Of a stretch of DNA of 64,000 nt, positions 1 through 8,264 are shown piece by piece (positions within the stretch are counted from its first letter, which is position 1; every line of letters starts with the position of its first letter). A model generated the notes under the pieces. That model ran no database searches, had not been told where the DNA came from, and saw nothing but the letters and a program-made list of their open reading frames with translations. This stretch comes from Limnohabitans_A sp048020265 (GTDB lineage: Bacteria > Pseudomonadota > Gammaproteobacteria > Burkholderiales > Burkholderiaceae_C). The position numbers were made by a program, and so were the translations under genes. The stretch is taken from contig NZ_CP171843.1 of NCBI RefSeq assembly GCF_048020265.1, positions 62,001 through 126,000 on the forward strand, in the 5' to 3' direction.

Positions 1-858
1 GCGGTGTCGGCCGCGGTCACGGCCTTGCTGGCCGATCTGACGCGCGACGAGGTGCGCACCAAGGCCATGGCTTTGGTGGGGGGCAGCATTGGTTTGATGT
101 TCGCCCTGTCCTTGGTGGTGTCGCCCCTGCTCACCGCCTGGATCGGTTTGCCCGGCCTGTTTTGGCTCACGGGTGTGCTGGCTTTGCTGGGGGTGGGCGT
201 GGTCGTCTGGGGGGCGCCCCCTGCGCCTGCGCCTGTGACCGGGCAGGGCCGGGGGCGGTTGCGCGAGGTGCTGGCCCATGCCGACCTGATGCGCCTGAAT
301 GTGGGTGTATTTGTGTTGCACGCGGTGCAGCTGGCCATGTGGGTGGCTGTGCCGGCTTTGCTGGTGCAAGCCGGGCTGCCGACGGCACAGCACTGGCAGG
401 TGTATTTGCCAGCCGTGCTCCTGTCTTTCTTGTTTTTGGGCGCGGTGTTTGCCATGGAGCGCCGCGGGCACCTGAAAAAGGTGTTCCTGCTCTCGATCGG
501 CCTGATCGTGCTGGTGCAAGCTGGCCTGTTCTTCCAATCGGTGGGCACCACCAGCTTGGGGGCTTTGGCGGCCTTGCTGCTGGTGTTCTTCTGTGGCTTC
601 AATGCGCTGGAAGCCACCCAACCCAGTTTGGCTTCGCGCATTGCTCCCCGTGCCATGCGCGGCACCGCCATGGGGGTTTACAACACCTTGCAGTCGCTGG
701 GCTTTTTTGTCGGTGGGCTCACGGGCGGCTGGCTGGTCAAGTCCTGGGGCAGCCCGGCGCTGTTTTTGTGCTGCGGGGTGGCCATGCTGGCGTGGTTGCT
801 GGTGGCCTGGCCTATGCAAACCCCGGGCCGAAGTGCGCCGCTTGGGCAAGCGGCCTGA
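1..858 (+). CDS. MFS transporter, C-terminal part (5' end outside window)
   Basis: This is the C-terminal two thirds or so of a major facilitator superfamily permease in the inner membrane. The frame is open from the first base and the visible part begins inside a membrane region, so the GTG at position 4 is not a real start. The sequence alternates hydrophobic helices with short charged loops. About eight helices are visible, and a central cytoplasmic loop rich in Pro, Ala, Gly and Arg (roughly visible residues 70-90) separates the two halves. The start of the protein would carry the remaining helices. Its substrate cannot be read from the sequence; drug-efflux-like or sugar-efflux-like members look similar. 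It lies 67 bases upstream of ssb in the same direction, a linkage I recall from related Burkholderiales (a uvrA-MFS-ssb order), though uvrA is not in the window. Confidence 0.8.
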   Translation, partial: AVSAAVTALLADLTRDEVRTKAMALVGGSIGLMFALSLVVSPLLTAWIGLPGLFWLTGVLALLGVGVVVWGAPPAPAPVTGQGRGRLREVLAHADLMRLNVGVFVLHAVQLAMWVAVPALLVQAGLPTAQHWQVYLPAVLLSFLFLGAVFAMERRGHLKKVFLLSIGLIVLVQAGLFFQSVGTTSLGALAALLLVFFCGFNALEATQPSLASRIAPRAMRGTAMGVYNTLQSLGFFVGGLTGGWLVKSWGSPALFLCCGVAMLAWLLVAWPMQTPGRSAPLGQAA

Positions 859-925
859 GGGCGGCACCTGGCGGCTGGCTCGCCGGGGAATGGCCCCATA
901 ATTCAAACATCATCGAGGAGTTTTC

Positions 926-1420
926 ATGGCATCCGTCAACAAAGTCATCATCGTCGGCAACCTGGGCCGCGACCCTGAAACCCGCTATTTGCCTTCGGGT
1001 GATGCGGTCAGCAACATCAATGTGGCCACCACCGACCGTTACAAGGACAAAGCCACGGGCGAGATGAAAGAAGCCACCGAGTGGCACCGCATCAGCTTTT
1101 TCGGCAAATTGGCCGAAATCGCAGGCCAGTACCTGAAAAAGGGTTCGCAAGTCTATGTGGAAGGCAGCTTGCGCACCCGCAAATACACCGACAAAGACGG
1201 CATCGAAAAATTTGCCACCGAAATCCGGGGTGAAACCATGCAGATGCTCGGTGGTCGCCAGGGCATGGGCGGCCCGTCCGATGACGGCGGTGGCGGCTAT
1301 GCACCGCGCCAGTCGGCACCCGCCGCACGTCCTGCCGCAGCGCCTGCGCAGCGCCCAGCCGCTGCACCCAAGCCTGCCGCCAGCAGCTTTGACGACATGG
1401 ACGACGACATCCCGTTCTGA
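926..1420 (+). CDS. ssb: single-stranded DNA-binding protein
   Basis: SSB coats single-stranded DNA during replication, repair and recombination, and recruits partner proteins through its C-terminal tip. The 164-residue protein has the N-terminal OB fold (about residues 1-110), with the family-typical opening MASVNKVIIVGNLGRDPE. A flexible linker rich in Gly, Pro, Ala and Gln follows (about 113-150), then the acidic tip DDDIPF that binds repair and replication partners. Length and architecture are those of normal proteobacterial SSB. The ATG follows a GAGGAG ribosome binding site by a few bases. A strong intrinsic terminator lies just downstream. Confidence 0.97.
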   Translation: MASVNKVIIVGNLGRDPETRYLPSGDAVSNINVATTDRYKDKATGEMKEATEWHRISFFGKLAEIAGQYLKKGSQVYVEGSLRTRKYTDKDGIEKFATEIRGETMQMLGGRQGMGGPSDDGGGGYAPRQSAPAARPAAAPAQRPAAAPKPAASSFDDMDDDIPF

Positions 1421-1440
1421 GGACCGCGTCATTTGCTTCC

Positions 1441-1471
1441 AAAACCCGTGGTCTGCACCACGGGTTTTTTT
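1441..1471 (+). terminator. intrinsic terminator after ssb
   Basis: A perfect 11-bp stem (1442-1452 with 1457-1467) closes a 4-base CTGC loop and runs into seven T residues. It lies 21 bases after the ssb stop codon, so it is almost certainly the ssb terminator. Confidence 0.92.
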
Positions 1472-1489
1472 ATAGGAAAAAATCGCCAC

Positions 1490-2491
1490 ATGACAGAGCG
1501 TGTGTCTTTTGCGTCCGTGCAACATTTAGGTTTTGCGTGGTTTGCCATGGTCATGGGCCTGTGCGGCCTGTCGCTGGCATGGTTTCGCGCTGTGCCGCAC
1601 TGGGGGCCTGTCGCTTCCCAGGTGTCGCTGGGTGTGGGCGTGTTGGCGGGCCTGGTCTTTGTGGCGCTGATCGGGCTCAAGCTGTGGCGCTGGGTGCACT
1701 TTCCTGCCGCAGTGCTGGAAGATGCACGCCACCCCTTGCGTCATGTGTTTGTGGCTGCGCTGCCGTCCTCTTTGGTCTTGCTGCCCACGGTCTGGGTGGC
1801 GCACCACGGCTACGGCCCGTGGGCCGATGCGCTGTGGATGCTGGGGGCAGCAGGTTTGTTGCTGGGCACTGTCGGGGTCATCTGGCGCTGGTTGCAACCG
1901 GGCGTGAAGGCTGACGATTTTTGGCGCGGCATGACTCCTGCGCTGTTCATTCCGGTGGTGGGCAACGTGCTGCCTGCTCTGGCGGGCGTGACGCTGGGCC
2001 ACCCAGTGTGGTCGGCCGCGCAGTACGGCGTTGCGATTTTTTTGTGGCCGATCGCCTTGGTGCTTGTTCTGGTGCGCATCGGCATGGTGGGCTTGTGGCC
2101 CCCGCGCATGCTGCCTACCACCTTCATCACCATGGCGCCGCCCTCGGTGCTGGCTCTGTCGGGGCACCAGCTGGGCGCACCTGACACGGTGCTGCACTTG
2201 TTGTGGGGCATCTCTTTGTTTTTCACGCTGGTGTCGCTGACCGTGCTCAAGCGCTGCCTGCAGCAGCCTTTTGGCATGCCTTTTTGGGCCATGTCTTTTC
2301 CCTTGGCGGCTTCTGCGGCTTTGTCTTTGCACCTGGCCCCATTGCAAGGCTGGGCCCATGTTTTGGCCATGGCCTGGCTGGTTTGTGCTTCGGGGGTGAT
2401 CGGGGCCTTGTTGTGGGCCACGGTTCATGGGTTGTGGCACGGCCGTCTGCTGGTGGCCGAAAGCCCTGTACCGTTGCCTGCACAGCCCTGA
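1490..2491 (+). CDS. TDT/SLAC1-family transporter (TehA-like)
   Basis: This is a 333-residue integral membrane protein of the tellurite-resistance/dicarboxylate transporter (TDT) family, related to TehA and the plant anion channel SLAC1. About ten hydrophobic helices are visible, beginning with the FAWFAMVMGLCGLSLAW segment near the N terminus. Family members move small anions such as malate, sulfite or chloride, and tellurite resistance is only a secondary trait; the substrate here is unknown. I chose ATG 1490 because the frame upstream runs into the ssb terminator and the family alignment starts at MTERVSFASVQ. It stands alone between ssb and the DUF3422 gene. Confidence 0.8.
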   Translation: MTERVSFASVQHLGFAWFAMVMGLCGLSLAWFRAVPHWGPVASQVSLGVGVLAGLVFVALIGLKLWRWVHFPAAVLEDARHPLRHVFVAALPSSLVLLPTVWVAHHGYGPWADALWMLGAAGLLLGTVGVIWRWLQPGVKADDFWRGMTPALFIPVVGNVLPALAGVTLGHPVWSAAQYGVAIFLWPIALVLVLVRIGMVGLWPPRMLPTTFITMAPPSVLALSGHQLGAPDTVLHLLWGISLFFTLVSLTVLKRCLQQPFGMPFWAMSFPLAASAALSLHLAPLQGWAHVLAMAWLVCASGVIGALLWATVHGLWHGRLLVAESPVPLPAQP

Positions 2492-2588
2492 GTCCTCGTG
2501 CTTGGCGGGGATGCGCTGCGTTCGGGTCAGGCGACATTTCTGAACCCAAGGGGTGTTCTGTTTTCCATAACGTCGTCAAAATGCAGGC

Positions 2589-3923
2589 ATGAACGAAATC
2601 ACTTCCCGGTTTTTGCCCCAAGAAGACGCCCTGCGGCGTGAACTGCACAACGAGGTACACGCCCGCCCTTCGGCCCGGGTGCGCTTGCCTGCCTTGATCG
2701 TGTACGTGGCGGTGCTCAATGCCGGGGTGTCCCGAGAGCAGGAGTGGGCACATTTGCGCCTGTTGCCGGGCCACGCGGATTTGAGTCTGGAGAGTCTGCA
2801 AGGCAATTTTCTGCGCTTGAGATGCGACCATTTCACCGTGAAATGGGAGCGACACACCGAATTCACACGCTACTCCATCGTGCAGGCTTTGCCAGCGCAT
2901 GCCGGGTGGGGTGCCGAGCAGCCCGAGTTGGCCGCGCATGTGGTGGCCGGGACCGAGTGGGTCCGTGGCATACCCGGGCAAACCATGGCGGCCATTCATC
3001 TGGGCATGTTGCAAGCCGACATCGACCAGTCTGACCTGATTGCCACCGCCCAATCCTGGCTCGGCCCGGATGCAGTGCTGGCCTCGCGCATGGGCAACAC
3101 CACCGAAGGCTTGCCGCACTCGTGCATCCTGACCCATTTCCGCATCGGCGCCGATGGCTTTGAGCGCATGCTGGTGCTGGCCCCCGATGGCACCACCGAA
3201 GCGCGTGCCGGCCGCATTTCCCAGCGCCTGCTGGAGATGGAAACCTACCGGCTGATGGCCTTGCGCGGCTTGCCTGTGGCCAAGAATTTGTCGGCCATGT
3301 TGTCAGCTGCCGAGGCGCAGCTGGCCGACATCACCGGTTTGCTCGAAAGCAAGGGCGAAAGCGACCAAGCCTTGCTCGACTTGCTGGTGTCCCTGGCCGC
3401 CCGCATCGAGCGGGCCACGGCCGAGCATGGCTTCCGGTTTTCGGCCACGCGGGCGTATGACACGCTCGTCAGTCAACGCTTGGCCGAGTTGCGCGAGCGG
3501 CCGATTTCGGGCACCCAAACCCTGGGCGAATTCATGCAACGCCGCTTGTCTCCGGCCATGGCCACGGTGCAGGCCACAGAAAAACGCCTGGCCTCTTTGG
3601 CCGAGCGGGTCTCACGCACAAGCGCCTTGCTGCGCACGCGTGTGGACATCGCCACCGAAGCCCAAAACCAGGTGCTGCTGGAAAAGCTCACCAAAGGCCA
3701 AGCCTTGCAGCTGCGATTGCAAAGCACGGTGGAAGGCCTGTCGATCGCGGCGATCTCTTATTACGTGGTCAGTCTTTTGCTCTATGTGGTCAAAGCTTTG
3801 AAAGCTGCGGGCATGCCGTTTCAGCCGGAAACGGTGGTGGGGTTCTTGGTTCCGGTGGTCTTTTGGTGCGTCTGGAAGGCCGTGCAGCGCATTCACAAAA
3901 AGTTGCACCAACTGGAGCCTTGA
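2589..3923 (+). CDS. DUF3422 family membrane-anchored protein
   Basis: The 444-residue protein matches the DUF3422 family, recognised from the N-terminal RELHNEVHARP block and the later FTVKWERHTEFTRYS block. The long middle is helical and rich in Ala, Glu and Arg (about residues 200-370). Two membrane segments lie near the C terminus (about 385-405 and 413-435), so most of the protein should sit on one side of the inner membrane. The function of the family is unknown; no catalytic motif is evident. Its stop codon is 3 bases before the LysR-type regulator gene, so the two may be co-transcribed. Confidence 0.85.
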   Translation: MNEITSRFLPQEDALRRELHNEVHARPSARVRLPALIVYVAVLNAGVSREQEWAHLRLLPGHADLSLESLQGNFLRLRCDHFTVKWERHTEFTRYSIVQALPAHAGWGAEQPELAAHVVAGTEWVRGIPGQTMAAIHLGMLQADIDQSDLIATAQSWLGPDAVLASRMGNTTEGLPHSCILTHFRIGADGFERMLVLAPDGTTEARAGRISQRLLEMETYRLMALRGLPVAKNLSAMLSAAEAQLADITGLLESKGESDQALLDLLVSLAARIERATAEHGFRFSATRAYDTLVSQRLAELRERPISGTQTLGEFMQRRLSPAMATVQATEKRLASLAERVSRTSALLRTRVDIATEAQNQVLLEKLTKGQALQLRLQSTVEGLSIAAISYYVVSLLLYVVKALKAAGMPFQPETVVGFLVPVVFWCVWKAVQRIHKKLHQLEP

Positions 3924-3926
3924 GTC

Positions 3927-4886
3927 ATGGAGTTGCGGCAGCTGCGCTATTTCGTGAAGGTGGTTGAAGTCGGCAGCATCAGCCGCGCGGCGCTCGACCT
4001 GGATTTGGTGCAGTCGGCGCTGAGCCAGCAGATCACGCGCCTGGAAGGGGAGTTAAGCACCCGCCTGTTGCAGCGCACCCCCCAAGGTGTGACTCCCACC
4101 GAAGCGGGTGTGGCCTTTTTTCGGGAGGCTCAGCTGACTTTGCGGCACGCTGAGCAAGCGGTGCGCTCCGCCCAGCAGGCCCGACTGACGGGCACGGTGA
4201 GCGTGGGTCTGGCACCCACCACGGCGGCGGTTTTAGGGTTGCCCTTGATGTGCGCCATGCGCGAGCGCTACCCGGATGTTCGCCTTCACATGGTAGAGAG
4301 CCTGTCGGGCCATTTGTCGGCCATGCTCAATGCGCGGCAGCTCGACTTGGCGGTGTTGTTTGACTCACCCATTCGTGCCAGCCAGCACTTGCAGACTGCT
4401 CGTCGATGGAGCGTTTGGTCCTTGATCCAGGAGGACATCTTTTTGATTGCGGCCCGCTCGACGCGCTCAGCCAAGGCGCCGTCAAACTTGTGCATGGCTG
4501 ATTTGGTGCATGAGCCCCTGATTTTGCCCACTGGGCCGCATGGTCTGCGCAGCACACTGAACGCCGCATTTGCTCGGGCCAATGTCACGCCGCAAGTGAC
4601 GCTTGAAGTCGATTCTCTGGCCATGCTGATGGATGCGGTCAATTCGGGTTTGGGTGGGACTTTGCAGCCATGGGCGGCGGTGTCACGCATGGGACCAGAG
4701 CGCGAAAGTCTTTACATGGCCCGCATCACTGACCATCAAGTGCAGCGAGTGAATTTGCTGTGCGGCTTGTCCGACGATGAACTTTCGCCCGCCGCTTTGG
4801 CGACCCGCGTGGTCCTGGCCGATTGCGCACGGGCGTTGGTGCAAAGTGGCGCTTGGCTGGGCTCGGCCATCAGCCCCGTCGCTTAG
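3927..4886 (+). CDS. LysR-type transcriptional regulator, probable regulator of the tcu cluster
   Basis: This is a 319-residue LysR-type regulator. Residues 1-60 form the winged helix-turn-helix (MELRQLRYFVKVVEVGSISRAA, then ALSQQITRLEGEL). The rest is the periplasmic-binding-protein-like effector domain, starting near GTVSVGLAPTTAAVLGLPL. It resembles the LysR group that includes Nac and TcuR. It begins 3 bases after the DUF3422 gene and is followed in the same direction by the SDR, Bug, tcuA and tcuB genes. That position suggests it senses the tricarboxylate whose use those genes serve. LysR regulators are more often divergent from their targets, so this assignment is inference. Confidence 0.85.
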   Translation: MELRQLRYFVKVVEVGSISRAALDLDLVQSALSQQITRLEGELSTRLLQRTPQGVTPTEAGVAFFREAQLTLRHAEQAVRSAQQARLTGTVSVGLAPTTAAVLGLPLMCAMRERYPDVRLHMVESLSGHLSAMLNARQLDLAVLFDSPIRASQHLQTARRWSVWSLIQEDIFLIAARSTRSAKAPSNLCMADLVHEPLILPTGPHGLRSTLNAAFARANVTPQVTLEVDSLAMLMDAVNSGLGGTLQPWAAVSRMGPERESLYMARITDHQVQRVNLLCGLSDDELSPAALATRVVLADCARALVQSGAWLGSAISPVA

Positions 4887-4994
4887 CTGTTTTCGGGCAT
4901 CACGAAAAGTGATGGCCCCATGCCCTCAAGGGGCTGCACGGCCTGCGCAGGCGTCTCTAAAGTGAATGTTTTACACACACAAAAGGAGACGCCC

Positions 4995-5750
4995 ATGGAC
5001 TTGCAACTCAACAACAAAACCGCCCTGGTCACGGGTGCCAGCGTAGGCATCGGTCGTGGCATTGCCAAGGCGTTGGCTGCCGAAGGCGTGCGCGTGGCGG
5101 TGTCGGCGCGGCGCGTGGACAAGCTCCAGGAGTTGGCCGCGGAGATTGTGGCCGCTGGCGGTCATGCGCCCGTGATCATCGAGTCGGACCTGTACGCCGA
5201 AGACGCGGCCAAACGCCTCGCCGATGCCGCTTTGGCGGGTTTGGGCAGTGTGGACATTTTGGTGAACAACGCTGGCGGTTCACGCAGCTTCAAGGACTTG
5301 CATGTGAGCGAAGAAGCCTGGCAAGAGGCCATCACCTTAAATTTTCACCGCCCACGCCAAGTGGCCGACGCCTTGATTGACCAGATGATCGCGCGCAACT
5401 GGGGCCGCATCATCAACATCACCGGCAAGAGTGAGCCCGAGCACACCAACGGCGCTTTTTGTGCGAAGGCGGGCATTCACAGCTGGGCCAAAGGCTTGTC
5501 GCGCATGGTCGGCAAGCATGGCGTGACGGTGAACTGCGTGCCTCCCGGACGCATCCATTCCGAGCAGATTTTTCGCAACTACAGCCCCGAATACCGTCAG
5601 TGGCAGTGCGAGAACGAAATCCCCATGGGTCGTTACGGCGAGCCGGAGGACATGGCCAACTTGGTCACGTTTTTGGCATCGCCTTTGGCCAGTTACATCA
5701 CGGGGGCGGTCATTCCGGTGGACGGCGGGCTGCGCAAATACCAATTCTGA
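4995..5750 (+). CDS. SDR-fold protein lacking the catalytic tyrosine
   Basis: This 251-residue protein has the short-chain dehydrogenase/reductase Rossmann fold: the TGASVGIG cofactor motif at residues 13-20, NNAGG at 91-95, and a C-terminal PVDGGLRKYQF end typical of FabG-like members. The YxxxK catalytic motif is replaced by AFCAK (154-158), so Lys158 is kept but the tyrosine is an alanine, and the usual serine region reads NITGKSEP (141-148). The enzyme may be inactive, may act by another mechanism, or may belong to a divergent subfamily. ATG 4995 was chosen because AAGGAG lies 6 bases upstream. It opens the presumed operon SDR-Bug-tcuA-tcuB. Substrate unknown. Confidence 0.85.
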   Translation: MDLQLNNKTALVTGASVGIGRGIAKALAAEGVRVAVSARRVDKLQELAAEIVAAGGHAPVIIESDLYAEDAAKRLADAALAGLGSVDILVNNAGGSRSFKDLHVSEEAWQEAITLNFHRPRQVADALIDQMIARNWGRIINITGKSEPEHTNGAFCAKAGIHSWAKGLSRMVGKHGVTVNCVPPGRIHSEQIFRNYSPEYRQWQCENEIPMGRYGEPEDMANLVTFLASPLASYITGAVIPVDGGLRKYQF

Positions 5751-5804
5751 CAGCGCACTTGGTCTGGCACATTCAAATCCTTTCAAAAATTACAGGAGAC
5801 AAAC

Positions 5805-6797
5805 ATGAAAAATCCGTCTCGCCGTTGGGCGATTGGCGCAGGCATTTCGGCGCTGGCTTTGTGCACATCGGCAACTTGGGCGCAATCTCCAAGTGCTCCG
5901 TGGCCCAGCAAGGCCATTCGTTTCGTGGTGCCGTTTGCACCAGGTGGCACCAGTGAAATCGTGGCTCGCTCGGTGGCGGCTGAGCTGACCAAGCAGCTCG
6001 GGCAAAGCGTGTACGTGGAAAACAAACCCGGTGGTGCGGGCGTGACCGCCATGCAAGAAGTGGCCAAAGCTGCGCCTGATGGGCACACCATCATCCTCAC
6101 GCATGTGGGCACTTTGGCGGTGAACCCTTACATGTTGAAAAATCAGCCCTACGATGTGAACAAGGATTTTGTACCGGTCACTTTGCTGGCCAAGGTACCC
6201 AACGTTTTTGTGATTCATCCCGACGTGCCGGCCAAAAACTTCAAGGAGTTTGTGGACTACGCCAAGGCCAATCCGGGCAAGCTCAACTATGGCTCTGCGG
6301 GCAATGCCAGTGCGGGCCATCTGGCCATGGAGTACCTCAAGCTGGTCACAGGCATGTACATCACCCACATCCCTTATCGCGGTACGGGTCCACAGTTGAC
6401 CGACTTGCTGGCCGGACGCACGCACGCGTCTTCTGCAGGCATGCCCGCCTTGGGGGCGCACATCCGCAGCGGCAAGCTGCGCGCCATTGCTGTGGGCACG
6501 CAACAGCGCATCGCAGCCATGCCCGATGTGCCGACTGTGGCCGAGCTGGGTTTCAAAGACTTTGAAACCTCGCAGTGGTACGGCATCCACGTGCCCGCAG
6601 GCACACCGCCTGAGATCGTCAAGCGCTTGCAGGAAGAGTCGCTCAAAGCCCTTAAGTCAAGTGCGGTGACTGAGCGCTTTGCCACCGATAACGCGGTGGG
6701 CGGGGGCGGGCCTTCCAGTGAGTACGCGGCGTTCATCAAGAACGAGCAGCGCATCTGGAGCGACATCGTCAAACGAGCAGGTATCAAGCCTGATTGA
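5805..6797 (+). CDS. Bug-family periplasmic tricarboxylate-binding protein
   Basis: This is a 330-residue member of the Bug (TctC-like) family of periplasmic solute receptors, which bind carboxylates such as citrate or tricarballylate and usually feed a TctAB permease. An N-terminal signal peptide (about residues 1-26, ending ATWAQ) is followed by the family signature WPSKAIRFVVPFAPGGTSEIVAR. Later blocks GKLNYGSAGNASAGHLAMEY and IPYRGTGPQLTDLLAGR are also typical. An AGGAGAC ribosome binding site lies just before ATG 5805. It sits between the SDR gene and tcuA, so its ligand may be the tcuAB substrate. No TctA or TctB permease gene is in the window, so it is an orphan receptor here. Confidence 0.92.
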   Translation: MKNPSRRWAIGAGISALALCTSATWAQSPSAPWPSKAIRFVVPFAPGGTSEIVARSVAAELTKQLGQSVYVENKPGGAGVTAMQEVAKAAPDGHTIILTHVGTLAVNPYMLKNQPYDVNKDFVPVTLLAKVPNVFVIHPDVPAKNFKEFVDYAKANPGKLNYGSAGNASAGHLAMEYLKLVTGMYITHIPYRGTGPQLTDLLAGRTHASSAGMPALGAHIRSGKLRAIAVGTQQRIAAMPDVPTVAELGFKDFETSQWYGIHVPAGTPPEIVKRLQEESLKALKSSAVTERFATDNAVGGGGPSSEYAAFIKNEQRIWSDIVKRAGIKPD

Positions 6798-6821
6798 GCA
6801 TTGTCTTTTTTCGGAGCAGGC

Positions 6822-8264
6822 ATGGACTTGGATGTATTGGTGATCGGCGGCGGCAACGCGGCCTTGTGCGCGGCCTTGATGGCGCGCGAAGCCGGGGCCA
6901 GCGTGATGCTGCTGGAGTCGGCGCCGCGTGAGTGGCGAGGCGGAAACTCGGGGCATACGCGCAATTTGCGCTGCATGCACGATGCCCCCCAGGACGTGCT
7001 GGTCGATGCCTACCCGGAAGAAGAGTTTTGGCAAGACCTGCTCAAGGTCACGGGCGGCTTGACCGACGAACACCTGGCCCGTTTGGCCATTCGCCATTCG
7101 GCCACCTGCAGGCCCTGGATGGTCAAGCACGGCGTGCGCTTTCAGCCTTCGTTGTCGGGCGCTTTGCACACGGCCCGCACCAACGCGTTTTTCATGGGCG
7201 GGGGCAAGGCGCTGGTCAATGCCTATTACCGCAGCGCCGAAAAATTGGGTGTGCAGATCCACTACAACGCTGAAGTGGACAGCGTCGAATTGGACAAAGG
7301 CCGTTTTGTGGCCGCGTCGGTCATGCACAAACAGGCCGACGGCAGCGTGCGACGTGAGCGCATTGAGGCCCGCACCTGTGTGTTGGCGGCGGGTGGGTTT
7401 GAGTCCAACCGCGAGTGGCTGCGCGAAGCTTGGGGCCAAAACGAGCGTGGTGAATACCCGGCGGATCAGTTTTTGATCCGCGGCACGCGCTTCAACCAAG
7501 GCGTGCTGCTCAAGCACATGCTGGAGCAAGGCGCCGACCGCATTGGTGACCCCACCCAGGCGCACATGGTGGCCATTGACGCCCGTGCACCGTTGTATGA
7601 CGGCGGCATTTGCACCCGCATTGACTGCGTGTCTTTGGGTGTGGTGGTCAACCGAGAGGCGCGGCGTTTTTATGACGAGGGTGAAGACTTCTGGCCCAAG
7701 CGCTACGCGATCTGGGGCCGTTTGGTGGCGCAGCAGCCGGGGCAGGTGGCGTATTCGATCATCGACGCCAAGGCGGTGGGCCGCTTCATGCCGCCCGTGT
7801 TTGAAGGCACGCAGGCCGACAGCCTGCCTGAGCTGGCCCGCAAATTGGGGTTGGATGAAGCCACCTTCATGCAAACGCTCAACGACTACAACGCGGCCTG
7901 CCGCGAAGGCAAGTTTGATCATACGGCGCTGGACGACTGCCACACCGAGGGTGTGAGCCCTGCCAAAACCCACTGGGCGCGGCCGCTCGACACCGCGCCT
8001 TACTACGCCTATGCCGTGCGGCCTGGCGTCACTTTTACTTATTTGGGCCTCAAAACCGATGACACGACCGCTGTGCGATTCAACAACCAGCCCAGCCCCA
8101 ACCTGTTTGTGGCCGGCGAGATGATGGCGGGCAATGTGCTGGGCAAGGGCTACACCGCTGGGGTGGGCATGACGATTGGCACGGCCTTTGGCCGCATCGC
8201 GGGCGAGCAGGCGGCCAAAGCCGTCAAAGCCCAAAAAGAAGGAGCGGCCCATGCAAACGCTTGA
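6822..8264 (+). CDS. tcuA: FAD-dependent tricarballylate dehydrogenase
   Basis: TcuA oxidises tricarballylate to cis-aconitate, passing electrons via FAD to TcuB. The 480-residue protein starts with a dinucleotide-binding fold (MDLDVLVIGGGNAALCAA, with GGGNAA at 9-14) and has the FAD-binding/fumarate-reductase-like architecture, ending with a GEMMAGNVLGKGYTAGVGMTIG block that closes the FAD site. I prefer ATG 6822, which has GGAG five bases upstream, over the in-frame TTG at 6801. It overlaps tcuB by 14 bases, so translation is coupled. The assignment rests on the FAD protein plus the adjacent TcuB-type partner; related 3-ketosteroid dehydrogenase-like enzymes are the main alternative. Confidence 0.88.
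   Translation: MDLDVLVIGGGNAALCAALMAREAGASVMLLESAPREWRGGNSGHTRNLRCMHDAPQDVLVDAYPEEEFWQDLLKVTGGLTDEHLARLAIRHSATCRPWMVKHGVRFQPSLSGALHTARTNAFFMGGGKALVNAYYRSAEKLGVQIHYNAEVDSVELDKGRFVAASVMHKQADGSVRRERIEARTCVLAAGGFESNREWLREAWGQNERGEYPADQFLIRGTRFNQGVLLKHMLEQGADRIGDPTQAHMVAIDARAPLYDGGICTRIDCVSLGVVVNREARRFYDEGEDFWPKRYAIWGRLVAQQPGQVAYSIIDAKAVGRFMPPVFEGTQADSLPELARKLGLDEATFMQTLNDYNAACREGKFDHTALDDCHTEGVSPAKTHWARPLDTAPYYAYAVRPGVTFTYLGLKTDDTTAVRFNNQPSPNLFVAGEMMAGNVLGKGYTAGVGMTIGTAFGRIAGEQAAKAVKAQKEGAAHANA

Noticed and set aside
1433..1489. Upstream extension of the TDT transporter frame
   Set aside because: It would translate the ssb terminator; family alignment begins at ATG 1490.
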